Shown in pieces: positions 9,780 through 21,829 of a stretch of DNA of 64,000 nt; position 1 is the first letter of the stretch; the number at the start of each line of letters is the position of its first letter. Source of the stretch: Spirometra erinaceieuropaei (lineage: Eukaryota; Platyhelminthes; Cestoda; Diphyllobothriidea; Diphyllobothriidae); assembly GCA_902702965.1 (NCBI GenBank), contig CACRXP010000225.1:95902-159901 (forward strand), given 5' to 3'. Below the pieces are notes generated by a model. It was not told the DNA's origin, did no database searches, and saw only the letters and a program-made list of their open reading frames with translations. A program made the position numbers and the translations under genes.

Positions 9780-11639
9780 CGGCTACGCGCGCAACACGCG
9801 TGACCGGAGTACTTCTCCCCCTTCACACTCGTGCACTTACATTATTACGGAGTTGTTCATCGTCTGCACACGCTTCTCTTGATCTAAATGTTCCCTCCCC
9901 CTTCCCTTCTCTTTCTCACCCCATCAGTCTAGTCCAGTTGCAGTTACCGTCTCACCTCTCGTCCCCGCGCCCACCAGACAATAGCCGCAACAGCAGCAAT
10001 ACTAGGAGCAACCGTAGCGAACTCGTCGATTGGCGGCTAGTGCATTTATTTTTGCGCGTCCACACACGTTCAGCGATACGAGGTTTTGTGAGGCTGTGCA
10101 TTTGCTTATGAGCGTTGTGTGTGTGTGCGTATGTGCATGTGCGATGAGCAGCTGCGCAGCTTTGCACACACACACACATGTGCACGAAACAGTCCTTTGT
10201 CTCTCGTTTTTTTGTATCCTACCCTCCACCCACCGATATTCAGAATCTCGTGTATCACTGACATTCTTTCTGCTGCGGAAGTGCTATTCCTCAACTACGC
10301 TAGTCTTTTGTGTGTACATTATTACTACTTATTTGTAAACAGGGGTTATTTGTCCGTGTTCCTCTTGACTGTCCTATTTACGTTAGGATCGGTGATCGCA
10401 TCGGCCATGCAGAGGAGATCAGGCAGAAAATGTGCAGTCTCGTGGTCATCGTCTGGCGGTTCGGCAGTCTAACGACTGGCATCTGCGGATCCTTGTTTCC
10501 CGGTCAGATCGTGCTCACGCATCCGAGCATCACACAGGCGCATACTCGGTCATCTGCGTGTACACGAGGACAATAATTGCAACGCCGTCCAACGCTTACG
10601 GAAGTGTCGTCTGATGAAGTCTGCCAGCACCGGAAGTAGTTGACGCCGCACAGAATGTTTGTGGATGTTTGCGTGGGTGACGCGGTAGGCGGTGGCGGCG
10701 GAGGGGGGCTTATCGGATTGGCCGAAACTTGTAACAGGTACTCAGTGGGAGGGACAAGAGAGGACGTGGAGCCCTATAAATAACACAACATTTTGTAAGC
10801 CATGACGAATCAAAGGTCGTGGCTTGGAAGACTGCCAACTGGCGGGATAACTAGATCCTCCTCCAAACCGAGGGTCTGACTGTGATTGCTCTATTTTACT
10901 GTGGCCCTTTTCGCACCTCTCTGGCATAGAACGCATGGATGCGTATTCGACCTCGTCAACCACTAAGCACACGTCCGCCTCCAGAGTGAAGTGGATGCTA
11001 TGCAAATGCACCTCATCGTACCCCATTCCAATCGCAAATCACCATTACACCCTCCAGACTTTTATGACCCTCGCGACGGACGATCTGTGGACCTGCAATT
11101 TCAGAATGGTGACTTTCTTTGGCTTACTAGCGTTGTGTGTGTCCCCTCCTGTTCCTAGATGTCTGCAGCCACAGTTTCCGGGGCTCTCAGTCTTCCTTGG
11201 GTCAGCAGGTCGTGGGAGAGGGGTTTCGCAGCTGTAGAACGTAAGGGCTTTGAGGGCAGCCGCACCATTTAGAGTCTGCATTTCAGTAGCGAATCCAGTT
11301 GCGTGACCAGAGGTATCGCCGGTGGGGGCAAAACACGCTGCGCCGAAGTTCTGTGTAACCATTTATTTCCTCCAGGCACTGACTCGTTGGCGGCACAACC
11401 AAGGTAAACAACGCAGTTGACCGCCTCGAGCCGTCCAGGGGCGGGCAACCCTTCGGCGCGAGGCCCACGGGTAGTACTTTCACTCACACACTGGCTACTT
11501 TCTTTGGGGGTCAGTCGTGTCAACTCAAAGGAATCCAACTGCAGGTTGATGTTGACATAGTCAGGGTCGGGGATGAGATGAAGGGAGGTAGAGAGGCGAG
11601 TCCCAGGAGGCAGTCGCGAAGACGGGGGCAGAAATTCGG
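9780..11639. other. 3' flank of the phosphatase gene, mostly unassigned
   Basis: This presumably starts with the 3' untranslated region. No AATAAA hexamer was found close behind the stop. GT/CA-rich stretches lie at about 10115-10185. A dispersed repeat copy (- strand) occupies about 10780-10925. The remainder has only short unremarkable open frames. Confidence 0.45.
10780..10925 (-). repeat. Dispersed repeat E copy
   Basis: The segment is the inverted counterpart of 15285-15440 and 23965-24150: all share the stretch around ccaactggcgggataac and the ttggaagactgcc / ggcagtcttccaa words. In the other two places this unit directly precedes repeat unit D, suggesting one larger composite element. 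Confidence 0.55.
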
Positions 11640-11905
11640 GTCTCACGCAGACTGGGGGCCACCACGAGGCTCCAGACTATGAGGTTGACAGACCCACCAC
11701 TACGCCAAGGAACGTCTAAAGTCGTTTGGTGGGCCTGCTGCAGTTGTGGGCAAGAAAACCACATCGGAGAACCTGAAAGATTGATCCGGACGCGGATGGC
11801 TGAGCACGCAGAAGCAGTGAGGAGGAATGGCGCCAGCTCTCAAGTCGCGGTTTATTCAACAGAGCCCGGACACACATTCAAGTTCATTGAGTGCTTTTCA
11901 AAACC
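11640..11905 (+). pseudogene. Penelope-like element GIY-YIG endonuclease fragment
   Basis: The + frame reads CSCGQENHIGEPERLIRTRM followed by AEHAEAVRRNGASSQVAVYS and ends PGHTFKFIE. This resembles the C-terminal GIY-YIG nuclease of Penelope-like retroelements: CSCG cysteines, a degraded YIGETGR motif, and R...RM.EH with the conserved Arg, Glu and His. No reverse transcriptase lies upstream, and at about 11895 the sequence switches into a foldback-element arm, so this is a truncated relic. The fragment at 32820-33245 is a close relative. Confidence 0.7.
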
Positions 11906-12215
11906 GAAGGCTACCCTTTCTTCGAGTAAAAATTCGAAGAAGACGTGACTTTCCACCGAATGAGTGCAGGAGAGGTTATGTTTGACCAAGTTTTGCCAAA
12001 ATATATCTTAATTTACAAGGACATTGATCGCTGACGGAAAAAATCCTGCTAATTAAGCAATCAGTTCTTTTGAGTGTAGATTTTTTAGGTTGCTGAAAAT
12101 AAGCGCATTCAAAAGCTGGCATCCTGGGGTGACTGATATATCTTGGGGTTATACTGCACGATAATCAGTATCACGACCCCACCTAGGTAATCCCTCCTGA
12201 TCGAAAAGACGGCCG
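11895..12215 (+). repeat. Single arm of a foldback element
   Basis: This matches the right arm of the foldback family (compare 57670-58010): the words around gaagaagacgtgactttc, aagcgcattcaaaagctggc, atgcacgataatcag-like text and the ccctcctgatcgaaaa segment appear in the same order. The outer terminus and the opposite arm are absent. Confidence 0.6.
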
Positions 12216-12244
12216 GATCTCATTTCGTAGTCGTACCTGCAATA

Positions 12245-12358
12245 GACAAGTTCCACCCTAACTTTAACCCCAACCCCTAGCCTTAATCCCTAGCCTCTAA
12301 ATCCCACCCCTAACCTCTACCCCCCAACCCTGACCCCTAACCATAACCCCTTACAGGT
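12245..12358. repeat. Degenerate telomere-like (CCCTAA-like) tract
   Basis: The tract is a run of words such as ccctaacttt, accccaacccctag, ctaacctctaccccc and ccctaaccataacccc. It is C-rich on the + strand and clearly related to, but not, a perfect CCCTAA array. Confidence 0.65.
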
Positions 12359-12359
12359 A

Positions 12360-14090
12360 CAGGTACGAAATGGGATCTTGCCGAAAAGACATTTCAGGAC
12401 TCAGGTTGCCATTTCAAGGGACTGATCACTGACTGCACTATGCCCCTTGAGCACTAATTACTCGTTGCTGTGCAAACTCATCTGAGAACTGTAGACCGGA
12501 GTTCCAGATCGACATCCGCTATTTCCACCTGGCACCTCCCCATGTTGGCAGAGGAAATGGCAGTTTATATTTCTTACTCAATCAGGAATGGGCCCACACA
12601 GATCCATTGGCTTCTCGAAGCAAACAAGTTCCGTATGGGTAGCAAAAGCCACGAACAGGCTACCAACTACCAGATCGAATTCGACCTGCAGTACTTTTAT
12701 TTTTAATCTGACCTCGGACCGGACACGGTTAGCCAAGCCTTCGAGACAACCGCCCGTCAACTTCCCACATCTCCGATTACGTGAGCCGCTGTTGAGGCGC
12801 CCCAATAACTGTAAATGCGATTGCATGAAAGGGGCGGATATATGAGGGCGCCTGCTACCCTTGATAGTGCCATTCTGCTCTTCAGCGGATATACTCTGAA
12901 GGGCACGCCACTGGTCAGGCCCTGGAATTGCGTTTTTTGGAGTTAGTTTCTTATCCTTTCTTGTCAATTCTTATTGAGCTGTCAGCTTGAAGTTCCCTCT
13001 AGTGCAGTTATGTCAGCTGCGATAAAGGCCAACGGTGAACCCTCAAGTTCACCTGTTCCTATGTTAGAAAGTGTGTCATCTCACATTTCTGTAGGGCTCC
13101 AACTAGCGTGCTCCAGAAAGCACTCCTGCCCACAGCTTGAAAATTTTAGTTTTTCTGAAATCCAAATTATATTTTAATTTAATCACCTCCGCATTTTGGA
13201 ATATAGCCTTGTCATTTTGTCAAGTCATGGTGCGTTGTTTCGCATAAGATAGGTCTGGTTGTGATCTGCGGTCGATCGCGTTTGCACAGTTATCTTATAA
13301 GCAGCGGACCACCGTCTTCGCTTGCCTCTTTTCCTCCTGCCTGTCTCATCAGATCTCAGCGTAAGTTTGATACTCGATGTTGTTTTTTTGTCTGAATAGT
13401 AGCTCTTATGTCCTCAGATGTCGCCCTGTCTCGATTGCTGACTTCGCAATTTTTCGGTCTTTCATTGCCATAGGAAATCCGAAGAGGGGGGACTGACCAA
13501 CTACATCCGCGCTCTGTGGTCACTCACCGAGGAATTGCCGTAGTCTCCGGTTCCACCGCCTCCCCGCTCTGCGTCCAGGGCATTTTCGACATATTCACCA
13601 AGTCAAATAAATTTATATGGCTGCATTGGAGGACGAATTGAGGGCAGGGTTGGGCCCTGTGGACGGACGGACATGTTGTGTCAGACCCCAACGGCAACCG
13701 AAGGCATACGTAGAACAGGCAGGAGGTGGTGGTTTTGCGTCCTGTCCTGCTCTTCAGTCGGTCTGACTCGGTCTTGTCACTGCTTCCTGATGGGAAGAGG
13801 GAAGGGGCTGTGAGACCAACATGTTTGCATGCTGTCTCGAGATGCATAAAGTTGCGACCCCTTGAAAGACTTTGTCTCCCCTGCAGAGGGTCCGGTTTGA
13901 AGGCTCGTTTCCCAGCATGAGCTTAAAACGGCTCCCACTGCTGGCAGACGCGAGTGAGTGAGCTCTGATTTGCGTGAATTATGGTAATATGCGAGGCATG
14001 CGCAAACGGTGGGCGACTGCTGATGTGTGCATCCACATAGCGTTTTCCACGGGGTTTCTGGTATGTAGAACAATTCTAGGTAAGATGTGG
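12360..14090. other. No recognised feature
   Basis: Short open frames on both strands, none with a recognisable domain. Composition is unremarkable apart from a CAG|GT-type exon-like stretch that I could not support. Confidence 0.4.
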
Positions 14091-14094
14091 CTAT

Positions 14095-14290
14095 GTAGCC
14101 CACCTGATGGACACAATACTGTTGGGGTTAGGGTCAGGGATCAAGGTTAGGGCAACTATTTCTCAACCACTCAAAGTACATCGCGCATCCTCAATAGCTT
14201 TTCTTTTGGATACAGTTACTTGATCTCGTCGCCTGTGTGTTCCCCGGTCCTACTACCACCGGTCCCGTATTACAGGCGGCTGAAGTTTTT
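14095..14290 (+). repeat. Dispersed repeat with telomere-like tract, second copy
   Basis: It starts near cacctgatggacacaatact, followed by gttggggttagggtcaggg, and continues through ccaccggtcccgtattacag. The same order occurs inverted at 3290-3560 and, for the first part, directly at 61855-61910. Confidence 0.6.
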
Positions 14291-14743
14291 TTACCTCAGG
14301 TGCGGCTACATAATACACTCAACCCAGTTTTAAACAGTAAACACATTTATTTAGAAATAATTTCACTAGCTGTGAGTAAGGCTTGTGAGATCTGTACATC
14401 GTTTACTGGGCTGTTTCCGTATTATGCCTATTTAACGTTGCAGGCAATATTGACCTGCGTTTCCGCGTTGTGGTTTATGGTTTAGTTATTTCGATCCTCA
14501 CGATCGACAATGTCCACTGCATGCCTCACCGTATGGTTGACGAAGCGACGATAGCTTGCTTGTGAATTAGTTTTTGGTGGTAGCAGACATGCACAGCACC
14601 TGCCCCATCTTCTCATCCCTTACCCCTCTGAACGCTGGTGGCTAGATAGACACAGGACAACCGGAGCGGAATCGGACGCAGTGGTTGACGAAGCTAACCA
14701 CTACCTGGAGGAGGAGACACAATTGCTGGAACAAGTGTTTTAT

Positions 14744-14790
14744 TAGCCTGACGTTTCGCGTTCTCACCCGAATTCATCATGAGAGACAGG
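14744..14790 (-). ncRNA. Hammerhead motif, PLE family A (degenerate)
   Basis: The - strand keeps stem I GUCU, stem II and GAAAC-GUC-AGGC, but the core reads CUCAUGA. It diverges from the + strand copy at 15056-15102, with about 265 bp between them. Confidence 0.6.
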
Positions 14791-15055
14791 GTCAGATAGG
14801 GGTGGTGGATTGCCCAGGTGTTGCAGTATTTATAGGAAGTAGTTGCGAGGCCGCTATATGCCTATCACAGTTCGATTGGCCAGGTTTTGAAGTACGCCGT
14901 TGTCATGCATTTGCTATGCCGGTCAAGATTATCGGCCCCCGCGCTCATCGCATACCGCCGAGCGGCTGACTGCCGGATTTCGTCATCCGTGTGGACTCTT
15001 GGGTGATTGGGCTCGCCGACATTGATACCTGGGCATTCCACTACCCCTATCTGAC

Positions 15056-15102
15056 TCTGTCTCTTATGATGAATACGAGTGAGAATCCGAGACTTCAGGC
15101 TA
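15056..15102 (+). ncRNA. Hammerhead motif, PLE family A (degenerate)
   Basis: The order matches family A: a UAUGAUGA core remnant, the GAGTGA loop, GAATCC, then GAGAC in place of GAAAC and UUC in place of GUC. It is followed by the family tail aggctaataaagc and the cgcctcttcgattctattag terminus. The catalytic core is broken. Confidence 0.55.
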
Positions 15103-15284
15103 ATAAAGCAATTTTTCCATCGATCCTGTTTCCTTCTCCACGACTACTTCCTGGTACTCGCCTCTTCGATTCTATTAGCTAACCAATATCTCAATGCTTA
15201 TCAAACACTACCTGGTTCCCGTCCAATGTGCCAGTTTTTCGTAGGAACAAGATGTGATTGGTCGAGATTCCATCTCAATGGGAG

Positions 15285-15570
15285 TGCCACGGAGGCCCCA
15301 TTCAGAAGAAGTTATGGCAGCCTGAGAGGAGGACCGAGTTATCCAATCAGTTGGCAGTCTTTCAAGTCACGACTTTTGGCATACTGTGATAGTTTAAAAA
15401 TGCGCCAAACTGTTTTTAGTAAAGAAATGTGCTGAATTGTCGTGAGGACGGAGTCCATGGAATCGGCCTCAGTCTAACTTCCTTTTCGGTATGACAGTTC
15501 GACCGTCGCATCCGACGATGTCCACCGTGTGCAAGGTGAAGTAGGCACGAGAGAGCGAACTCGGGTTTGT
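15285..15570 (+). repeat. Dispersed repeat E followed by unit D
   Basis: Repeat E (15285-15440) is followed by the D-unit signature around cagttcgaccgtcgcatccg and gatgtccaccgtgtgc. The same E-then-D order is seen at 23965-24640. Confidence 0.55.
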
Positions 15571-16028
15571 TTGAATTATGGAAACAGCACTTGCGTGGCA
15601 CGCGCAGACGATGGGCGACCGCCCGGCCAACCCCTGAACCCGCACTCACTTCCAGCCATCCTAACCTCGCCTCGTCACTGCAACAGGACGGACTTGGGAA
15701 GAAAAATAGTTAGTTTGATGTTACGAAACTCTCTTCCTCTCCCCCCCCCCCTTTTAATCAAAATCACACGCAGGCGAATGCTGACTCCACAGGTAGGGGT
15801 AGTCATTGTTGACGTCGACGGAATTAATGTCGTCACCGAGCGGACAGAGCAAGCCACCGATGCGAAGCAATCCCGCCAAGAGTTCTGTTTATCTAGTCCT
15901 CAAGCGTCCTAGGTGATGTAGCGTCGACTTTATCAAGGACGAAGCGGAACCCGAACACACTTCTGTCACGATGCTGCAGTCTGCCTGCATCGACCGTGCG
16001 CCTGATTGTTCCAGGCGCACTCGTCCGC

Positions 16029-16031
16029 ATG

Positions 16032-16062
<31 letters not shown>

Positions 16063-16080
16063 ACACACACACACACACAC
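16029..16080. repeat. (CA)n microsatellite
   Basis: About 25 CA units with one interruption. Confidence 0.95.
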
Positions 16081-16534
16081 TCACTGAGTCATTGCTGTGG
16101 TGTGAGGTCAGGGGAAGCATGCCTTGACAGCTGCTGCTGCTCTTTGTTTGACTACGCCCGTCTGAACACGCCTCAGCCTCGGGGGTAAGGGGAGGGGAGT
16201 CCTATCTGAAATGCCGCCCATGTCAGGAAACTTGGTCCCAATTAAGTGCAAAATCAGGCTGGTGGGCCCACACACGCGCCAGATGGGGATGGTTAGTCAC
16301 TGATCAATGCGGAATCAGTAGGACGTCAAAGGCTTTGAAGGCGAAGACATCAACTGCTGAGGGCTCATTTGGTGCTATAGTCAGCCACTCATGGCCGGGA
16401 AGTTGGCTACCGGTTGCTAATTCGCGACCCTTACAGCCAGTCACACAAAGCAGACAGGTTGTCCCGATAAGTCAATTAGACGGGTGAGCGTCCGTTCTGG
16501 CGCTGACTCAGATGTCTTATGTAGCCGGAGACAA

Positions 16535-16890
16535 CCAACATGGAGTTCACTACGCGTAGTTAGTAGGATATCAAGGTGAGGCGAAACGGTCGCACGAGTC
16601 GGCGCTTATCCAAGAGAATACGAGAACACCTCCCCGCATGGCAGGGAAAAGGAGAAACTAGGAGCCTAAGCAGCGCCATTCTCGTGCATGTCGTTGATTC
16701 CGGACATCGTGTGGACCCCAGCGAAGCTTTTCGTGTGATTTATAAGGTCCCGTCGAGCTACCCTAATCTACTAGGTCAGCGCCTGTTAGCGCCAGCAGAA
16801 GCGGCCGCCATTAGGTTACGAAAGCCAATCTTGTGCGCACAGAACAACCGCGTTCAGGCTCCGCGCTTACAGTGGTCAAAGGTCGACTAA
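16535..16890 (+). pseudogene. Penelope-like element GIY-YIG endonuclease fragment
   Basis: The frame reads RRNGRTSRRLSKRIREHLPA, then SSAILVHVVDSGHRVDPSEA, FRVIYKVPSSYPNLLGQRLL and ends with LRKPILCAQNNRVQAPRLQW. The R..S.RI.EH and SAIL.H..D.GH pattern is the second half of the GIY-YIG nuclease of Penelope-like elements. The - strand copies at 48859-49320 and 39930-40197 are close relatives. There is no reverse transcriptase in front and the GIY and YIG strands themselves are missing, so it is a 5'-truncated relic. Confidence 0.7.
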
Positions 16891-18790
16891 CGCTGCAACT
16901 CTCCGCGCCCTTCCACACTCACCCCGTCCCTGACATTGACTGATATTACCCCCCACCCCCTCCCTCACATTCCCACACCCCGCCTGTGTGTTAAGACAAA
17001 CTTTAGTCGATTTATCTTGTCAATGACATGTTTTGGCTTCTACCCCGTTCCCATATAATTGTACGGGCCCCGAGGAGAATTTATTGAAAACTTCGTATGC
17101 TCGTCTTCTGATTACTGCTATGGGAACTTTCGCAGCTCTAACACTATTTTTGAGAAATCTGAAGACAGCTACCGAAAACATATGTTCGCCAACTGACTCC
17201 TCAGTCGTAATATGAGAATTTTCGCAGAACTCATCAGAAGTGCCAGTTTGTGGCAAATAAAGTAATCGAGCGTTGATAGGCCCGGGAGTTACTAAGGCCT
17301 AAAAATAACGGCTGCCATTGTGTCCGGCTACTTACCTTCTTATCTGGGCTGACGACAAAGTACCTAGAAGGGCAGGAAACTCAATCTGCTCAGCCATTTG
17401 ATCTAGTACTACATCAGGCATCTGAGAGAAACTGTAATGCATCAACTAGTTGGAAGCGTGATTTCAGCTGAAGCGGACTATGGATAATGGTGGAATCGAA
17501 AAGCCAAAAGGCGAGTATCACCGGACGAGCGCGAACCGCCGACCTCCAGATTTCGCGTCAGGTGTTAAGCTTCTGAGCTATGAACGACACGACTGAAGAA
17601 TTCATGTCTAACTACTAAAACGATCGCAGACTATTTTCAGGTCACACGATAGCCACGTGCGCCAATCAGTCCTCATCTCAGGACAGGAGTCGGCATTTCA
17701 GTTTTGCCATGGAGTAACAAATATGAACTGTCATTTCGTCTGCGCACATGGGCTTGCCGTTGTGACCCCAGCGGAAGATGACTTGGACGAGAGAATAGAC
17801 TCGCCTTGTGAGTCAGAAGGAGGATCTATTGGCCACTCGAACCGTCAGCGGTCGTGTCTTCCGTATCTCCGAGATCCGGCTCCTACTGCCATACCACTTC
17901 GGCGGTCCTTTTGACGACCTTTATTTCCTGGCAGCGTGAATTGTTATCACTTACGGTATAATTTAAGTTGAAACATATTTCTATGATCGAATAGGTCATT
18001 TGAATATGCGGTTGGCAAGATTCGAGTGCGGAAAGTTGTCCTTTATCTGAAGCGTAGGAATTTCACAGAAGTAAAGGGAATGGTTACACATCTGTACGGG
18101 CATCGGTAGGGTATAGGACCCCCAAATAACTTGAGGCAGCCTGTGGACCATGTTATACGTCGAATAATGGTCCAGTTCAGTTCAGCTCAGTTTTATTAGG
18201 GGAAATATAGGCAAGCGCCTTTACGAGTGGGCCGACACACTGGACGGAGAGCAGGAAGACACCGAAAATAAATAAATTTCTGCCGAGAATCTTATCGTAC
18301 GCTGCGACTTGGCAAAAAAGGTGAGTGCGAGACTTAAAAAATAAAGAAAAAACAATTTTCAAAAATGACGGACTTCGGATAAACCGGTGCTGGTAAGTTT
18401 ACATTTAGTCAGGAAGGGAAGGAAGTTCCATACGATGGGAACGACGAATAATAAGTGATGTTTGCATTCACACTGAAGTTTAGGGTATATTTTTGGAGTT
18501 CCCATCTACTTGGTGGTCCTACACCCTATCGTCACCTCTGTACCTTTATGAAACTCCTTCTTATTTATCGAATTGTCTGGCGTAAATGGGTCCTGATTGT
18601 TAGTCCTACCATTTTTGCTATCGTTCGCCAACATATGTCAACAATAAGTCGGTACTAGGACAAACTTGTTGTGAGGTAGGATTCGCTTAACACCCCGACA
18701 GCAATTTTACAGTCCATTGCAGCACAAAGCTGGCACTACTGTCAGACAGTCGACTGATGCATGGGAGAGGGGAAAGCGAGAATGGGGACG
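16891..18790. other. No recognised feature
   Basis: A C-rich stretch lies at about 16905-16985. Otherwise there are only short open frames without recognisable domains. Confidence 0.4.
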
Positions 18791-18794
18791 ACGC

Positions 18795-19108
18795 TGGGAC
18801 ATCCATCCTAGCAGCACACTCGTGCATTCCTCACTAAAACAAATCTGACGCAGTTAAATCTACTGAGGCCCACGAAGACTTGGAAGGCTGCCAAATGACG
18901 AGAAAAGTCAATTCTTCTTGGGAAAGATAGTCAGGCTACAATAGCTCCTCGGTATGGCCTTTACAGCAGTTTCACATATGTGGGATCCAAGTCGTCTTTA
19001 CTGAAGCCTGAAGCATCCAGCATGGAACACTGGGAAATCCATCCTGGCAGTACACTCGCATTCCTCATTAAAGCAAATCTGACACAATTAAATCTACTGA
19101 GGCTCACG
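18795..19108 (+). repeat. Local direct duplication (~80 bp units)
   Basis: Segments 18798-18872 and 19026-19108 share the same order of words (gggacatccatcctagcagc-like start, cattcctcactaaaacaaat, cagttaaatctactgaggc), with mismatches. The spacing is about 230 bp. Confidence 0.6.
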
Positions 19109-19125
19109 GACCAAGCGCACTTTTT

Positions 19126-19345
19126 GGTGGTTTAATATTATTAAATACTAATATTATTAATACCAATAATATTAATATAATAATATTACTATATCGTAAT
19201 ACTAATATTAATAATATCAATATTATATGAATATTATATATAATATGTATAATAAGTATAATATTTATATAGATCTAATATATATAGTAATAGTATAAAA
19301 TTAATATTAATAACATTATTAATATTTACTAATATTAATATCTGT
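19126..19345. repeat. AT-rich palindromic low-complexity DNA
   Basis: Almost pure A/T with repeated AATATTATTAATATT-like words that are self-complementary, followed abruptly by mixed-composition DNA. A similar smaller tract lies at 28290-28400. Confidence 0.85.
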
Positions 19346-19785
19346 GGCTCGCGGGTTCATTGTTTAGCCAGCTATTACCCTGTGGTAGATGTTGGTTTGG
19401 CCGACTAGTCCGTTATAGTCCAGTGAGCCCCGTGCCTTGTGATGGCTCGATAAGCCTTCAGCCACCGTCATCCACTCCGACATCCTCTTAAAACCGGAGT
19501 TCGACATATTTCTTTGCTTCTCCAGTTAATCACGACTGTGACGACTCCAACTCGGACGGAAATTCAGGAACCCTGAGTCATGGATGAGTCCTTCCTCAGG
19601 TTTACTAAGTGCAAACCAATCGAGCCTTTAAATGCTACAGAGGCAGGAGGCGTCCGTAACCGACTGCTAAGTCTTACGCTCGGGACAAAGTCTGCAAACG
19701 CAAGCTGTCTTACTCCTCGGAGGCCCCATTTGTCAAACACACCCATCTCCACCGGGCGGGTAGCGTTTAAGGACTAAGTTCAACC

Positions 19786-20778
19786 NNNNNNNNNNNNNNN
19801 NNNNNNNNNNNNNNNNNNNNNNNNNNNNNNNNNNNNNNNNNNNNNNNNNNNNNNNNNNNNNNNNNNNNNNNNNNNNNNNNNNNNNNNNNNNNNNNNNNNN
19901 NNNNNNNNNNNNNNNNNNNNNNNNNNNNNNNNNNNNNNNNNNNNNNNNNNNNNNNNNNNNNNNNNNNNNNNNNNNNNNNNNNNNNNNNNNNNNNNNNNNN
20001 NNNNNNNNNNNNNNNNNNNNNNNNNNNNNNNNNNNNNNNNNNNNNNNNNNNNNNNNNNNNNNNNNNNNNNNNNNNNNNNNNNNNNNNNNNNNNNNNNNNN
20101 NNNNNNNNNNNNNNNNNNNNNNNNNNNNNNNNNNNNNNNNNNNNNNNNNNNNNNNNNNNNNNNNNNNNNNNNNNNNNNNNNNNNNNNNNNNNNNNNNNNN
20201 NNNNNNNNNNNNNNNNNNNNNNNNNNNNNNNNNNNNNNNNNNNNNNNNNNNNNNNNNNNNNNNNNNNNNNNNNNNNNNNNNNNNNNNNNNNNNNNNNNNN
20301 NNNNNNNNNNNNNNNNNNNNNNNNNNNNNNNNNNNNNNNNNNNNNNNNNNNNNNNNNNNNNNNNNNNNNNNNNNNNNNNNNNNNNNNNNNNNNNNNNNNN
20401 NNNNNNNNNNNNNNNNNNNNNNNNNNNNNNNNNNNNNNNNNNNNNNNNNNNNNNNNNNNNNNNNNNNNNNNNNNNNNNNNNNNNNNNNNNNNNNNNNNNN
20501 NNNNNNNNNNNNNNNNNNNNNNNNNNNNNNNNNNNNNNNNNNNNNNNNNNNNNNNNNNNNNNNNNNNNNNNNNNNNNNNNNNNNNNNNNNNNNNNNNNNN
20601 NNNNNNNNNNNNNNNNNNNNNNNNNNNNNNNNNNNNNNNNNNNNNNNNNNNNNNNNNNNNNNNNNNNNNNNNNNNNNNNNNNNNNNNNNNNNNNNNNNNN
20701 NNNNNNNNNNNNNNNNNNNNNNNNNNNNNNNNNNNNNNNNNNNNNNNNNNNNNNNNNNNNNNNNNNNNNNNNNNNNNN
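19786..20778. other. Assembly gap (N run, 993 bases)
   Basis: Unknown bases. The sequence resumes at 20779 inside a copy of the repeat found at 26000-26320, so the gap may hide more of that repeat. Confidence 1.
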
Positions 20779-21030
20779 TATGAGACCATCAACCGAGTCC
20801 CCGTATTCCAATTCATGTTCGCTAAAGTGAGAGTTTCAGGATGATAATCTGAGAAGCGAATTTGTTCATCGTAACGGAGTTGTCATGTTGTTTCTTGGTG
20901 CGACTTGGTCTGTTCTTCTGCCTGGTTCAAGTATTGTTTGTAAAAGTCTACTTCATGGTTGGAAATTTTGGGTATGCCCAAATACAAGTATTCCCCTGGT
21001 AGAAGGAAATTTTAGGTTAAAACGAATGCT
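20779..21030 (+). repeat. Partial, rearranged copy of composite repeat B
   Basis: 20779-20815 matches 26274-26312 (tatgagaccatcaaccgag and on). 20840-21030 matches 26035-26195, including catgttgtttcttggtgcga and gtctacttcatggttgg. The order of the two blocks is swapped relative to the 26-kb copy, so the copy is rearranged next to the gap. Confidence 0.6.
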
Positions 21031-21829
21031 GAGAATAAGGTGTGCACTCCACTGGGTTTAGCACTTATGGGCAACTACTGTATTCGTCTTAGAAGGCATT
21101 TTTGCTTATTAACCCATAGCTACAGGAAGTCCCCCTTTGCGTTTTGTCTGACAGTTTGATATAATCGTACGCATCGAGTTGTTCCAGCTTGACTTTTTAG
21201 TGATCACTTATTCGATATGATATTCCTGCTCCCATTCTCCGTAATCTCTTTGCTTTACCTTGATTTCTAGTCACCCCAATGTATTGGCATTGCTTTTCGT
21301 CGTCAATTCCGTACGCCGTGACTTATTTATTTCGTCTGAAAGGGCAGATAAATCTTTTTGTGTCATGTCGGTACGCGCTGCAAGAATCGCTGAGTGCATT
21401 TTGGTTTACTTTGCCTCGGCTACATCACAAACGCTCTGCTTCCTCGACATCTCCAAGCGGCTTCTGTTTTCGAACGCGTACGCCTGATTTATTTATTTCT
21501 TTGACAATGATTGCGTACAGTCCCCCTCATAAACAATAGTAATTTCGGTGAAAGATGGGGTTACACAACCTACCGCTGCCAAACGAATTATCGATCTTCA
21601 GGGGTGCCTTTTCTGTGAAATTTGCACAAGAGGTCTGCAGACACACCGATGCAGTCGGCCATGTCGACGTGAGTATGTACATCTCCCGAGTTCTCGCACA
21701 CCTCATAAGAGTCACAGCTACTGAAGCCACTGATGAACTGTGCGACCGCGAGAAACCATGCAACCATTGGTCTGTGACACCCTGCCTATGAAGAATAGAG
21801 GAAGTACGGTGAAAGGATGTCTAAACCTA

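Noticed and set aside
13340..13360. Another CTGATGAG on the - strand
   Set aside because: No GAAA strand or cleavage triplet in range.
17200..17240. Additional hammerhead (CTGATGAG on the - strand followed by GAAAA)
   Set aside because: No room for stem II between the core halves and no complementary stem I.
19767..20816. Two apparent ~345-codon frames on the - strand
   Set aside because: They run through the N gap and have no sequence support.
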